DNA of 64,000 nt from Sulfuriferula plumbiphila (GCF_009938015.1 NZ_AP021884.1:2405501-2469500); one strand, 5' to 3'; positions 18,894 through 28,822 are shown, counted from the first letter of the stretch. Notes: generated from the letters alone by a model not told the origin. A program made the numbers and translations.

Positions 18894-21712
18894 CTCAGCC
18901 AATCTGATTCCCAATCTGAGCGACGTCCACAGCGCGATTGCCAGCGGCGATGGAGCGGCCCTGCAACACTACTATCAGGGCTATTGGAGCGCCCTCCACC
19001 TCAACAGCGGACTGGAACAGGTGCTGTTCTTCAAACCCGATGGGCAATTGTTCGCCCGCTGGAAAGAGGACACCATGCATGTGAACGAGCCCGCCCTGTC
19101 TGCCCTGGCCAGGCATGTCATTGTTGAGGAACAACCACAACGCCTGCTGGCATGTGCAGCGACCTGTCTTTACTATTACATCGTACCCGTGCTCGACAAT
19201 GGGCGTTCCGTCGCCGCCGTCGCCGTCGCCGCGTCGCTGGCTGATGCAGTACTGTCATTCCAGCACATGACCGGTGCTGACATGGCTCTGGCCATTCTGG
19301 CACCCAACAACACTGGCGACTCGACCAGCGATTTCAACCAACCCCAGGTGCCTGCGCTCAGGCGCCGGGTGCTGGCCGTGTCCGGCGGCCAGCAGAGTAT
19401 CGCCATACTGCAGGACATCCCGTTGGGCAATATCATTGCCGACCATCGCATCAACGTATCGTATCAAAATCGCCATTACGAAATTTTACCTGTGCCGGTG
19501 CCTATCGGTGCCAGCATCGGCAGTCCCTCCATGCTGGTGATTTTTGACCGCACCCGCAATCTGCAGCATTTGCACGCGGTGGCATGGAAAAGCGCGGGCG
19601 TCGGCATCCTCGGCCTGTGCATCTCCGAGCTGATGCTGATGGTACTGCTGTGGGTTCCAATGCGCCGCCTCAAGCGCACGGCAGAAGCCCTGCCGCTGCT
19701 TGGCCGGGGCGAGTTCGAGACAGTACGTGCCCGGCTGGAAAAAACCAGTCGCATAGATACAATCCGTGACGAACTCGACACGCTCGACGCCAGCGCGCTG
19801 GATCTGGCTGACCGGCTGGAAGACCTGCAGGAAAAAAACCGCTCGCACAGCAATGAGCTCGACAATCTGGTACGGCAACTCGCGCGCGAGCGCGATTTTG
19901 TTTCCGGACTACTGGATACAGCGCAAATGCTGATCATCACCCAGGACAGCCAGGGCCGTATCCTGATGGCGAATGCCTACATGCTGGCGTTGACCGGCTT
20001 CGACTACCGGGAACTGCGTGGCGCAAAACTGACAGATTATTTCAGCCTGCCACAGCAAGCTGCGGACACGGGCCGTGAACTGGCTGCGTTGCTGCATTCG
20101 GACGGCGCCAGTTTGCGCCAGGAAACAGCGCTGCGCTGCAAGAGTGGCGAATCGCGCGATGTGGTATGGATACACTCGTCGCTCGGCGCAGAAAATCCTG
20201 ATGACGCGGCCATTTTATCGGTAGGCCTGGACATCACCGAACTGCACCGGGTTGAAAAACAGGCAAGCTACCTGACCGAATACGACGCACTGACGGGTCT
20301 GTACAACCGTCACCGCTTCCAGGAAGCACTCCAGGGAATCCTGTCGCACACCGATGCACAATCCAGTGGAGCGCTGATCTATCTTGATCTGGATGAGTTC
20401 AAGTCGCTCAACGACACGACCGGGCACGATGCAGCGGATCAGGTTTTACACGCGGTAGCGAGCCAGTTGCAGGGCTTGCTTCCCGCACCCGCATTGATTG
20501 GCAGGCTGGGCGGCGATGATTTTGGCGTATTCTTCAGCCACCTTGACGCGCCGCACGCAATGCAGTTGGCACGCCACATCCAGCACAGTTTATCCACGAT
20601 TACCCTGGCAGAAATCCCTCTCAGCCACAAGGTTTCGGCGTGTATTGGTATCGCCCTGTTTCCCGAACACGGCACAGTTGCCCAGGAGCTGTTGGCCAAT
20701 GCCGATCTGGCGCTGTTCCGCGCCAAGGAGAGCGGTCGTGGCAACTTGCATCTGTATGCTCCGGACGAAGGCCTGATGGAGCGTGTGCTCAATCGTGTGT
20801 ACTGGGTGGACAAAATCGAGCAGGCGCTGGCAGACGACCAGTTCGAGCTGTATTTCCAGCCCATACTGGCACTATCCAGCAATAATGTGAGCCATTATGA
20901 AGCGCTGGTACGCATGCGCAACCCCACCGGCGACCTGTATATGCCGGCAGAGTTTATCAGCGTGGCCGAAACCACCGGTCTGATCCGTGGCATTGACCGC
21001 CTGGTACTGCACAAGGCGATAGGCGCGCTGGCTGAACTGCAGCGCAAGACACCCAATATCAAACTATCGGTCAACCTCTCCGGGCGCAGTTTCAGCAACC
21101 CGCGCTGGCTGGAATTGCTGCAGACCGAGCTGGCTGGTTCACAGATCAACCCGGCGGGTCTTATCTTTGAAATCACCGAAACTGCCGCCGTGGAAGACAT
21201 GGCATCTGCACGTGCGCTAATGGAAAAAGTCATTGCCCTGGGTTGCGCATTCAGCCTGGATGATTTTGGCGTGGGCTTTGCCTCGTTCGATTATCTCAAA
21301 CAGCTCCCTGTCGAGTATGTCAAAATTGACGGCTCGTTCATCCGCAATCTCGCCACCAGTACAGACGATCAGATGTTCGTCAAGGCCCTGGTGCAAGCGG
21401 CGCACGGCTTCGGCAAAAAGACTGTGGCCGAATTTGTCGAGAACGCAGAGATTGTCCAGATGTTGCGCGATTACGGTGTGGATTTCGCCCAAGGCTACCA
21501 CATTGGCAGACCGGATCCTGTTTTCGGGTGGGTCGCCTGATGCTACGGTGACGGCTGTCAGCATCCCGACATCAGTGTCCGGGTTTCGCCTCATTCCTTA
21601 ACCCGCCTGGCACCAGGTGCCCTGCATTCAAGCCTTTGCCAGCCTTTCCGGCAACTCATTTGCTGGCACATATCGTGCTGAATTCCGGCAAACAATCCCT
21701 TACCCGCATGCG

Positions 21713-23287
21713 ATGAGCCCGTTCACAAAAATACTCCAAAAATGGCTGCCAGGGTCACGCCGGGAACGTTCGCCCTTCGCGACCCTGCACAGCACCCGGC
21801 GCTGGGTGGAACAACTGCAGTTTCATCATGAGTATGAAGCGCATCAAATGGTGGTGGATGCACTCAATCAGTTCAACCTGTCAACTGTTGTGCTGGACGA
21901 ACGCAGACTCCACATCCTGGCCATGCTGCGCCACGCTGGCGGCGCGCTGCAGGAGGGTATGGTGATGCAGTATCTGAAAAATCAGACCGCCTTCCGCTAC
22001 GCCGGCAAATCGCTGTGGCAGGAAATCTTTGTTTTTTACTGGCAGCTGGCACTGGCTTACCAGAGTTTTGTCAAGGCTGCCACGCGCAACCAGCCCGCGC
22101 TGGACCAGCAGCTACCCGCCATTACGCTGCTCGCGTTGCACTATCAGGGCAAGCTGATCCAGTGGCGCTACATGCGCTATGAGACCCCCACGTCAGATGC
22201 CTGGCGCAATGTGCACGCGCTCTACGCCATTGCCGAATGCAATGGCTTTGCCGAGCGGCGCCTGATGTTAAGCGACAACGTCGAAGCCAGTTGCACCCAT
22301 TTGTATGCCCACATCCTGCTGCTCAACCTGATTAATCCACTCGGGCTATGCCCCTGGAAAATCGAATTGACTGCGCATTGGATCCATAGCTGGTGCCGGC
22401 AACTGCAACCGGCTACGCTGTTCGACCCGCAATCGCACACCCACTGGCTCGATTTGGCCGGTTGCGAACCGCTGCACCGCATCGGCGACCGCCCGGTGGA
22501 AGGCAACGCGCTACGCTACTGGTCTCTGCAAAGCGTGCTGACTGCGCTTGAAATTACCCGCACACAATTGATCAACCCACCCGCAAGTCCGCTCGACGCC
22601 ATCAAGAATGAGGCCGATGTACCCGGGCTGCTGGATGACATCCGCGCCATTCTCAAGCGCGGTGGCCCGCAGCGTCACACACCGCGCCAGCAGCAAAACA
22701 TGTCGGCCCTCCTGGTATGCGGCTTCGAACATGTGCTGCACACCCTGAGCGGGGCAGCCGGCAGCAAGCGCACTGCGCCACTTGAGCCATGGATCATGCA
22801 GGACGAAGGCAATGACGGCTCTGGCCTGACCCACTATGGCACCCCCGTCAGCATCCCCGACCACGGCGCACTGATCGGTCTGCGCACCGAGGTAAAAGCG
22901 CACCCATGGGTGCTCGCTGCGGTACGCTGGATTGATCAGCAACCAGGCCATCCGGTCAAGCTGGGCGCAGAACGGCTCGGTACCGCGCCCAGAGTGGTTG
23001 CCTTGCATGGCGTCGGCCACCTGATGTCGGAAAGCATTTTCTGCCTGGTCAATCCGCCCGCAGACTGCATGCCGACGCCAGGTATTTTTCTGCCCGCACA
23101 GGATGCGCGCAGATTCAGCAGCGCACTAGTGGTCGGCGACATGAGCATCGCGGCCACGCAGCTTTATGACATGCTGGACGGGGACTATATTTATCGTGTC
23201 CGCATTACCCATGAGCAGGACCGCAGCCACGATTGGCTGCTGCTGAAATTCAACATCCTGACGCGGCGCCATGTCGGGATGGTTTAG
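21713..23287 (+). CDS. Large cytoplasmic protein of unknown function
   Basis: A protein of about 524 residues, taking the ATG at 21713 (MSPFTKILQKW); the frame is open 96 bp further upstream but that part looks non-coding. No signal peptide or membrane helix. The N-terminal 300 residues look helical with many Trp, His and Tyr (WQEIFVFYWQLALAYQSF), and the C-terminal 130 residues look like a beta-rich domain (VKLGAERLGTAPRVVALHGV, then WLLLKFNILTRRH). It follows the GGDEF-EAL gene by 172 bp on the same strand. A PilZ-like c-di-GMP receptor domain at the C-terminus is possible but the RxxxR motif is not evident, so I leave the function open. Confidence 0.6.
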   Translation: MSPFTKILQKWLPGSRRERSPFATLHSTRRWVEQLQFHHEYEAHQMVVDALNQFNLSTVVLDERRLHILAMLRHAGGALQEGMVMQYLKNQTAFRYAGKSLWQEIFVFYWQLALAYQSFVKAATRNQPALDQQLPAITLLALHYQGKLIQWRYMRYETPTSDAWRNVHALYAIAECNGFAERRLMLSDNVEASCTHLYAHILLLNLINPLGLCPWKIELTAHWIHSWCRQLQPATLFDPQSHTHWLDLAGCEPLHRIGDRPVEGNALRYWSLQSVLTALEITRTQLINPPASPLDAIKNEADVPGLLDDIRAILKRGGPQRHTPRQQQNMSALLVCGFEHVLHTLSGAAGSKRTAPLEPWIMQDEGNDGSGLTHYGTPVSIPDHGALIGLRTEVKAHPWVLAAVRWIDQQPGHPVKLGAERLGTAPRVVALHGVGHLMSESIFCLVNPPADCMPTPGIFLPAQDARRFSSALVVGDMSIAATQLYDMLDGDYIYRVRITHEQDRSHDWLLLKFNILTRRHVGMV

Positions 23288-23329
23288 GGCTTGCCGTAAA
23301 TAGTTTATGGGCAAGCTCCAACTACCCTG

Positions 23330-23869
23330 CTAGCGATTCCTGCGCTCAATATCCCCGATATGAAAGCCAAACCCGCCATTGCGGCGGTCGGCAAAATACA
23401 GCCGCAAGGTTTGCTCGATGGTGCGAAACGCGATTTGATCCCAGGGAATCTCGTCCTCGCGGAATAGCGCCACTTCCAGGCTCTCCGGACCGGGCGCGAA
23501 ATCCAGATCGAGCAAACGCGCGCGGAACATCAGGTACACCTGACTGATATAAGGCAGGTTGTAGAGCGTGAACAGCTGTTCGATCTCGACGCGCGCGCCC
23601 GCCTCTTCCATGGTCTCGCGCAAGGCCCCCTGCTGGGTGGTCTCGTTGTTCTCCATGAATCCGGCGGGCAACGTCCACAGTCCGTACTGCGGCTCGATGG
23701 CACGCCTGCACAACAGCACTTTGTCTTCCCACTCGGGCAGGCAGCCCACCACCATTTTCGGATTCTGATAATGAACCGTGTTGCACTGGAGACACACATG
23801 GCGCAGGCGGTTGTCGCCGTCGGGTATGGTGTGGATCACACCACTGCCGCATTCACTGCAAAAATTCAT
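23330..23869 (-). CDS. Nudix hydrolase with N-terminal zinc ribbon
   Basis: A 179-residue protein. The N-terminus has a four-Cys zinc ribbon (FCSECGSG and VCLQCNTVHYQNP) and then a Nudix domain with a complete box: G-F-M-E-N-N-E, seven residues, R-E-T-M-E-E-A-G-A. Nudix enzymes split nucleoside diphosphates linked to another moiety; the ribbon-plus-Nudix layout resembles NudC-like or ADP-ribose pyrophosphatase-like proteins, and the conserved PKMVVGCLPEWEDKVLLCRR segment is common in this group. Substrate is not determined. It converges on the unknown gene at 21713-23287; a weak hairpin (GCTTGCC/GGGCAAGC, 23289-23311) lies between them. Confidence 0.85.
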   Translation of the reverse strand: MNFCSECGSGVIHTIPDGDNRLRHVCLQCNTVHYQNPKMVVGCLPEWEDKVLLCRRAIEPQYGLWTLPAGFMENNETTQQGALRETMEEAGARVEIEQLFTLYNLPYISQVYLMFRARLLDLDFAPGPESLEVALFREDEIPWDQIAFRTIEQTLRLYFADRRNGGFGFHIGDIERRNR

Positions 23870-23926
23870 GATGGCTTCCCAAAAAATATCCTATGAACTT
23901 AACAAAAATCACCCGCGGCGGCTAGC

Positions 23927-24877
23927 TTGGTTTTATGCAGGAACCTGTTATCGTTATACCTGTCCGAAAAAACAACCCATACATGGCGCCACGCTCCCTT
24001 CGTGCACGCAGACTACTACGCCATCCGCCAGCTCTCGCCGTATCGCGGCATGTTGTTTGTCGTCGCTATCGAATGCGCGCTGGCGCACAGCACCAACGGA
24101 CACAGCTGGCAGGTGCATTGCAAAAACCCGTTCAGCCGCTATTGGCCGTCCGGCGAATGGATCGAGGGCGAAGGCGGCATGCTCAATAATTGCCAGCACG
24201 CAGCAGCCATTATTGCCGCACTTGAAAACCATCCGCCGCTGCCCTTCGTCCCCCAGGACACGCTGGAACTCTGGCTGCTGGACAAAGCCCGCAGCCTGCC
24301 GCTGGCCCTGCTCAAAACCCAGCGCGCGCATGCCGCGCCCGGGAAAGTCGGCGACCCGACCTGGTACCCGTTTGTGTTGACCGATACGCGCTTTACCGCC
24401 CATTGTCTGGCCGACGCCGACGCCAAACGCGACCCGCGTGCCTGGCCGGTGAAACACCGCGACGTGCTGGCGCGCCAGATCAACGACGCGGCACGTCCGC
24501 TGCCAGCCGCACAGTGGTTTCGCCGTAACCCGGACGGCGGCGGTGCAGGCCTGGATGCCGGCTTGCGACTCGATCCGGCATGGATCGGGCGCCAGCTGGC
24601 TGCCGCCGCTTTCCCCGAACTGCCGGTATGCGAGTGCTGGTCGCAGCCCACCCAGCGCGAACTGGTGCGCGAATACCACCACTGGATCGCCAGCCTGCTG
24701 CTCACACAGCCGGGGCTATCGCCCGCCACCCGGCTGCGGCTTGAGGACGCTGCGCTGCAAAATCCGGAACAATTGCTCGAGGTATACCGCGTGTTACCTG
24801 AAATCACCAACCCGGCCCGTCTGCACGCCGCGCTGATCGCCGCCCGATTAACCCAAGCCGCCTCCTTCTCTGTTTAG
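23927..24877 (+). CDS. Unknown protein preceding a MoxR ATPase
   Basis: About 316 residues, with an uncertain start: the TTG at 23927 opens the frame, but the clearly protein-like part begins around HAPFVHADYYAIRQLSPYRG, and the ATG at 24050 is a downstream alternative. No membrane helix or recognised domain. It is rich in Trp, Pro and Ala, with paired hydrophobic helices in the C-terminal third (HHWIASLLLTQPGLSPATRL). It ends 8 bp before the MoxR gene, so it is the first gene of a three-gene unit with MoxR and a DUF2201/VWA protein and is probably a functional partner of them. I do not recognise the family. Confidence 0.6.
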   Translation: MVLCRNLLSLYLSEKTTHTWRHAPFVHADYYAIRQLSPYRGMLFVVAIECALAHSTNGHSWQVHCKNPFSRYWPSGEWIEGEGGMLNNCQHAAAIIAALENHPPLPFVPQDTLELWLLDKARSLPLALLKTQRAHAAPGKVGDPTWYPFVLTDTRFTAHCLADADAKRDPRAWPVKHRDVLARQINDAARPLPAAQWFRRNPDGGGAGLDAGLRLDPAWIGRQLAAAAFPELPVCECWSQPTQRELVREYHHWIASLLLTQPGLSPATRLRLEDAALQNPEQLLEVYRVLPEITNPARLHAALIAARLTQAASFSV

Positions 24878-24885
24878 GACACGCC

Positions 24886-25944
24886 ATGCGCCCAGCCCAC
24901 ATTCTCACCATTCTCGACCGCGAATTCGCGAGTGCCCGGCATCACACCCCGGTCATGCTGTGGGGGCCGCCCGGGGTAGGAAAATCACAAATGGTGGCGC
25001 ACATCGCCGCATGCCACAGCGTGCCGCTGATTGATATCCGGCTGTCACAAATGGAACCCACCGACCTGCGCGGCATCCCGTTTCGCAGCGGCGACCTGGT
25101 CGAGTGGTCCATCCCCGCCATGCTGCCGGATGCGGGCCGCCACGGCGCAGCGGGGATATTGTTTCTGGACGAAATCACCTCGGCGCCGCCCAGTGTGTCT
25201 GCCGCCGCCTACCAGCTCATCCTCGACCGGCGCCTGGGCGACTACCGCGTGCCGGAAGGCTGGGCCATCTTCGCCGCCGGCAACCGCCAGGGCGACCGCG
25301 GCGTGACCTATGCCATGCCCGCGCCGCTGGCCAACCGCTTTACCCACTACGAAGTCGAGGCCCATCTGGATGACTGGGTGACCTGGGCGCACAGCGCAGG
25401 CATGGACGAGCGTCTGATCGGCTTTCTGCGCTTTCGCCCGGACCTGCTGTTCAGCTTTAACCCGGCGCACAATCCGGTCGCCTTTCCCAGCCCGCGCTCG
25501 TGGGAGTATGCCCAGCGTGCGCTGCAAAAATTCCGCGACACACCCGACCTGATGCTGGATGCGCTGCAGGCCTGCGTGGGACAAGCCGCCGCGGTGGAGT
25601 TCAAAACCTTCATCGACAACATGACGCGCCTGCCCGACATCGAAGCCATCCTCGCCGGGCAGGCCGCCGACGTACCGGAAGGCATCGACCTGCAATACGG
25701 CGTCGCGGCCGCGCTGGTGCGGCGTGCCGTGCTGGCGCGCGAAACCATGGAAGCCAATCGCGTGTTCGGCAATATTCTCGACTATGCGCGGCGCTTCCCG
25801 CAGCGCGAAATGGGCGTGATGCTGGTCACCGACATGCACCGCTCGATCGGCAAACCGCTGTTTGCGGTGCCGGAATTCGAGGACTGGGCGAACACCATCA
25901 CCGACCTGATGCTCTACGACCTGCAATGGTCACCGATGCGCTAA
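24886..25944 (+). CDS. MoxR-type AAA+ ATPase
   Basis: A 352-residue AAA+ ATPase: Walker A in MLWGPPGVGKSQMVAHIAA, Walker B in ILFLDEITSAPPSV, sensor 1 in WAIFAAGNRQGDRGVT, an arginine-containing APLANRF motif, and a C-terminal lid. MoxR proteins act with VWA-domain partners as chaperones that load metals or remodel complexes. Here the partner is the DUF2201/VWA gene 143 bp downstream, and the unknown gene upstream completes the unit. The target of this triad is not indicated by neighbours. Confidence 0.85.
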   Translation: MRPAHILTILDREFASARHHTPVMLWGPPGVGKSQMVAHIAACHSVPLIDIRLSQMEPTDLRGIPFRSGDLVEWSIPAMLPDAGRHGAAGILFLDEITSAPPSVSAAAYQLILDRRLGDYRVPEGWAIFAAGNRQGDRGVTYAMPAPLANRFTHYEVEAHLDDWVTWAHSAGMDERLIGFLRFRPDLLFSFNPAHNPVAFPSPRSWEYAQRALQKFRDTPDLMLDALQACVGQAAAVEFKTFIDNMTRLPDIEAILAGQAADVPEGIDLQYGVAAALVRRAVLARETMEANRVFGNILDYARRFPQREMGVMLVTDMHRSIGKPLFAVPEFEDWANTITDLMLYDLQWSPMR

Positions 25945-25963
25945 ATTTGAAATAACATTTGAA

Positions 25964-26059
25964 CCACGGAGCACGGGGAAGACAAAAGGCAAAAATCAAA
26001 CCTGGTGAGGTGTCTTAAATTTTGCCTTTTGCCTTTTGCCTTCCCCGTGCTCTCCGTGG
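25964..26059. repeat. Long imperfect inverted repeat between MoxR and VWA genes
   Basis: Left arm from CCACGGAGCACGGGGAA (25964) plus an AAAAGGCAAAA stretch; right arm ending CTCTCCGTGG (26059) with a tandem TTTTGCC motif and TTCCCCGTG. The transcript would fold into a stem of about 30 bp. The same outer motif, CCACGGAG/CTCCGTGG, ends another inverted repeat at 27422-27536, suggesting a dispersed intergenic repeat family in this genome. Confidence 0.75.
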
Positions 26060-26087
26060 CTAACGACTTTATTCCAGGGGCAACCCC

Positions 26088-27404
26088 ATGCACGCTCCCG
26101 ACGAAATCGCCACCAAGCTCTCCGCCGCACGCACCCGGCTGATTCTTGAACGACCATTCCTGGGCGCACTGGTGATGCACCTGCCATTACAAGCGGTAGA
26201 CGCCACAACCTGCGACAGTGTCGCCACTGATGCGCGCGCACTCTACTACCATCCAGCTTACATCGAGCGCCTGTCGCTGGCGCAGACCCAGTTTGTCCTC
26301 GCCCACGAGGCACTGCATTGCGCCTTGGGTCACTTCGCGCGCCGTTCGCACCGCGTGATACAACGCTGGAATATCGCCTGCGACCACGCGGTCAATTTGC
26401 TGTTACTGGGTGAAGGCCTGCGTCCCCCGCCCAATATCCTCGCCAATGACGAATACAGGGGGCTGTGCGCCGAAGAAATCTATCCGCTGATTCCCGAACA
26501 CAGCAGCGAGCAGACTCTGGACAAACACCTGTTCGACCAGACCGGGAACGATAGCGGCCAGCATCACAATGATCAGACCCAACAGGGAGCTGCAGACAGC
26601 GCAGATGATAGTCAGGGTGAAGGCGACGACCCGTCCGGGGAAGGCGGCGGCAAACAAACCCAGGACACGCCCCCGCCCTCTCCCGGCGGCGACAGCGGCA
26701 ATACCGGACAACCCCGGCCGCGCGCACAACCCAGCCCGCATGGCCGCCCCGGCATGGACGACATCACCCCTGCCCAGCGTGAAGAACTGGCCCGGCAATG
26801 GCGCGGCCATCTGGCCTCTGCCGCGCAGCAGGCGCGCATGGCCGGGCGCCTGGGCGCATCCTGGCTGCGCCTGGTGGACGAGCTCATCGCCCCCAGGCTG
26901 CCCTGGCGCATGCTGCTGGCGCGTTACCTGATGAATTCGGCGCGCGAGGACTACAGCTTCCAGCGCGTGTCGCGGCGCGAAGGCGCAGCACTGTTGCCCA
27001 GCCTGTACAGCCGTCGCATCCAGCTCATTGCCGTGCTCGACACCAGCGGCTCGATTGCCGATACGGAGATGCACGAATTCGCTGCCGAGATCGATGCATT
27101 AAAGAGCCAGGTCAACGCCCAGGTGACCCTGCATGCCTGCGACGAGCGCCTGGCCGAGACTGGCCCGTGGCACTTCGATCCATGGGAGGCCGTCACCTTG
27201 CCGGCAGGCTTCGCGGGCGGTGGCGGGACTGATTTTCGTCCGGCGTTTGAATGGATTGCCACCGCGCAACTGCACCCCGACTTGCTGGTGTATTTCACCG
27301 ACGCCGAAGGTGAATTCCCCGAATACGCACCCGACTACCCGGTGCTGTGGCTGGTCAAGGGCAAAGCACCGGTGCCCTGGGGTGAGCGGGTACAATTGAA
27401 CTGA
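26088..27404 (+). CDS. DUF2201 metallopeptidase-like and VWA-like protein
   Basis: A 438-residue protein in three parts: an N-terminal DUF2201 domain (residues 1-150) with a zincin-like HEALHCALGHF helix after RLSLAQTQFVL; a low-complexity acidic and Pro/Gly-rich linker (about 155-230, many Gln, Asp, Gly); and a C-terminal VWA-like domain with the metal-site start AVLDTSGSIADTEMHEF and the later GGGGTDFRPAF. It lies in the same direction as MoxR and is its likely VWA partner. The HExxH-type helix suggests a zinc site, but whether it cleaves anything is unknown for this family. Confidence 0.83.
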   Translation: MHAPDEIATKLSAARTRLILERPFLGALVMHLPLQAVDATTCDSVATDARALYYHPAYIERLSLAQTQFVLAHEALHCALGHFARRSHRVIQRWNIACDHAVNLLLLGEGLRPPPNILANDEYRGLCAEEIYPLIPEHSSEQTLDKHLFDQTGNDSGQHHNDQTQQGAADSADDSQGEGDDPSGEGGGKQTQDTPPPSPGGDSGNTGQPRPRAQPSPHGRPGMDDITPAQREELARQWRGHLASAAQQARMAGRLGASWLRLVDELIAPRLPWRMLLARYLMNSAREDYSFQRVSRREGAALLPSLYSRRIQLIAVLDTSGSIADTEMHEFAAEIDALKSQVNAQVTLHACDERLAETGPWHFDPWEAVTLPAGFAGGGGTDFRPAFEWIATAQLHPDLLVYFTDAEGEFPEYAPDYPVLWLVKGKAPVPWGERVQLN

Positions 27405-27421
27405 TTTACCCACCCAATTCG

Positions 27422-27536
27422 TTTGCCACGGAGGTCACAGAGCGCACCGGGAAAGCCGGAATTAAACCATGCAATCTTGTTGGATTAGGCTGATTACCCT
27501 GGTTTTCCCCTGTGTACTCCGCGACCTCCGTGGCAA
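27422..27536. repeat. Long imperfect inverted repeat upstream of purT
   Basis: Left arm TTTGCCACGGAGGTCACAGAG (27422 on) and right arm CTCCGCGACCTCCGTGGCAA (to 27536) pair almost fully, continuing inward with CCGGGAAAGCC opposite GGTTTTCCCC. The centre is A+T-richer. It shares the CCACGGAG end with the repeat at 25964-26059. It ends 26 bp before the purT start and would lie in the purT leader. Confidence 0.75.
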
Positions 27537-27561
27537 AAAATTTTTTCTGAAAGCCCATACC

Positions 27562-28761
27562 ATGAAACTCGGCACTCCGCTCTCCCCCTCCGCCACCCGC
27601 GTCATGTTCCTCGGCAGCGGTGAACTCGGCAAGGAGGTCATCATCGCCCTGCAACGCCTGGGCGTGGAAACCATCGCTGTGGACCGCTACGCCAACGCCC
27701 CCGGCCACCAGGTAGCGCATCGGTCGCATGTGATCGACATGACCGATAGCGCCGCTTTGCGCGCGCTGGTGGAGCAGGAGCGCCCGCACCTGATCGTGCC
27801 GGAAATTGAAGCCATCGCCACCGGCGCGCTGGTGGAAATCGAACGCAGCGGGCTGTGTGAAGTCATCCCCACCGCCCGTGCCGCCCAGCTCACCTTGAAC
27901 CGCGAAGGTATCCGCCATCTGGCTGCCGAAGCATTGGGTTTACCCACTTCCCCCTATTGCTTTGCCAACAGCCTGGCTGAATTGCAGGCGGCGATTGACG
28001 GCGGCATCGGCTATCCGTGCGTGGTCAAGCCAGTGATGTCGTCTTCCGGCAAAGGCCAAAGCAAGCTGGACAGCCCGGCTGACGTGGCCAGCGCGTGGGA
28101 GGTTGCGGCCAGTGGCGGGCGCGTGGATCAGGGGCGGGTGATAGTTGAGGGCTTCGTTGATTTCGACTACGAAATCACCCTGCTCACGGTGCGTGCGCTG
28201 GGCGCATCGGGCCAGGTTGAAACTTATTTCTGCGAGCCGATCGGACACTTGCAGGTGAAGGGCGACTACGTCGAATCCTGGCAACCGCAGGCGATGTCTC
28301 CGGCAGCCCGGGCGGCAGCGCAGGCGATCGCCCAAAAAGTCACCGACAACCTCGGCGGACGCGGAATTTTTGGTGTGGAGCTGTTCGTCAAAGGCGATCA
28401 GGTGTGGTTCTCGGAAGTGTCGCCGCGCCCGCACGACACCGGCATGGTGACGATGTGCAGCCAGTATCAAAGCGAATTCGAGTTGCATGCCCGCGCCATC
28501 CTCGGCCTGCCGGTGGACACCCGCCTGCGCGAGGCAGGTGCTTCCGCAGTGATTTATGGCGGCATGCAAGCCAGCGGCATCGCGTTTGACGGCGTTGCCG
28601 AGGCACTCGCCGTACCGCGTTCCGATATACGCCTGTTCGGCAAACCCGAGGCATTTTCGCGGCGTCGCATGGGGGTGGCGCTGGCCTGCGCCGGCGCCAC
28701 CGACAGCGCGCGTGATCGCGCCAGGCTTGCTGCCAGCCGGATCAGGCCGGTGGCAGCGTAG
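27562..28761 (+). CDS. purT: Formate-dependent phosphoribosylglycinamide formyltransferase
   Basis: A 399-residue ATP-grasp enzyme that formylates GAR using formate and ATP in purine synthesis. It starts [20 protein letters not shown], has the [12 protein letters not shown] segment, the ATP-grasp lid [30 protein letters not shown], and the metal-binding [20 protein letters not shown] with PHDTGMVT. The start is the ATG at 27562; the frame extends upstream only through the inverted repeat. It ends before a strong bidirectional terminator shared with rhlE. Confidence 0.95.
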   Translation: MKLGTPLSPSATRVMFLGSGELGKEVIIALQRLGVETIAVDRYANAPGHQVAHRSHVIDMTDSAALRALVEQERPHLIVPEIEAIATGALVEIERSGLCEVIPTARAAQLTLNREGIRHLAAEALGLPTSPYCFANSLAELQAAIDGGIGYPCVVKPVMSSSGKGQSKLDSPADVASAWEVAASGGRVDQGRVIVEGFVDFDYEITLLTVRALGASGQVETYFCEPIGHLQVKGDYVESWQPQAMSPAARAAAQAIAQKVTDNLGGRGIFGVELFVKGDQVWFSEVSPRPHDTGMVTMCSQYQSEFELHARAILGLPVDTRLREAGASAVIYGGMQASGIAFDGVAEALAVPRSDIRLFGKPEAFSRRRMGVALACAGATDSARDRARLAASRIRPVAA

Positions 28762-28822
28762 CCCTTTCGATCAGCAAGCGGAACGCATATGGCGTAGAAA
28801 AAAATGCCTGGATCAGATTTGA

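Larger units (their letters stand above)
17492..21540 (+). pseudogene. GGDEF-EAL membrane sensor gene, split by an IS5-family element
   Basis: Removing the IS and one 4-bp duplicate joins 17492-17713 to 18898-21540 in frame, giving a protein of 954 residues. It has an N-terminal membrane helix (KIIVPLSLVLLAVNASLSYI), a periplasmic Cache-like sensor of about 250 residues, a second membrane helix (VGILGLCISELMLMVLLWV), a HAMP-like linker and coiled coil, a PAS domain (IITQDSQGRILMANAYML), a GGDEF domain with GGDDF in place of GGDEF, and an EAL domain with YEALVRM and DDFGVGFASFDYL, apparently competent for c-di-GMP hydrolysis. The intact gene belonged to the 15807-17488 operon. After insertion, a frame starting inside the IS end (TTG 18820 or ATG 18847) could still produce a protein lacking only the first 74 residues. 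Confidence 0.85.
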
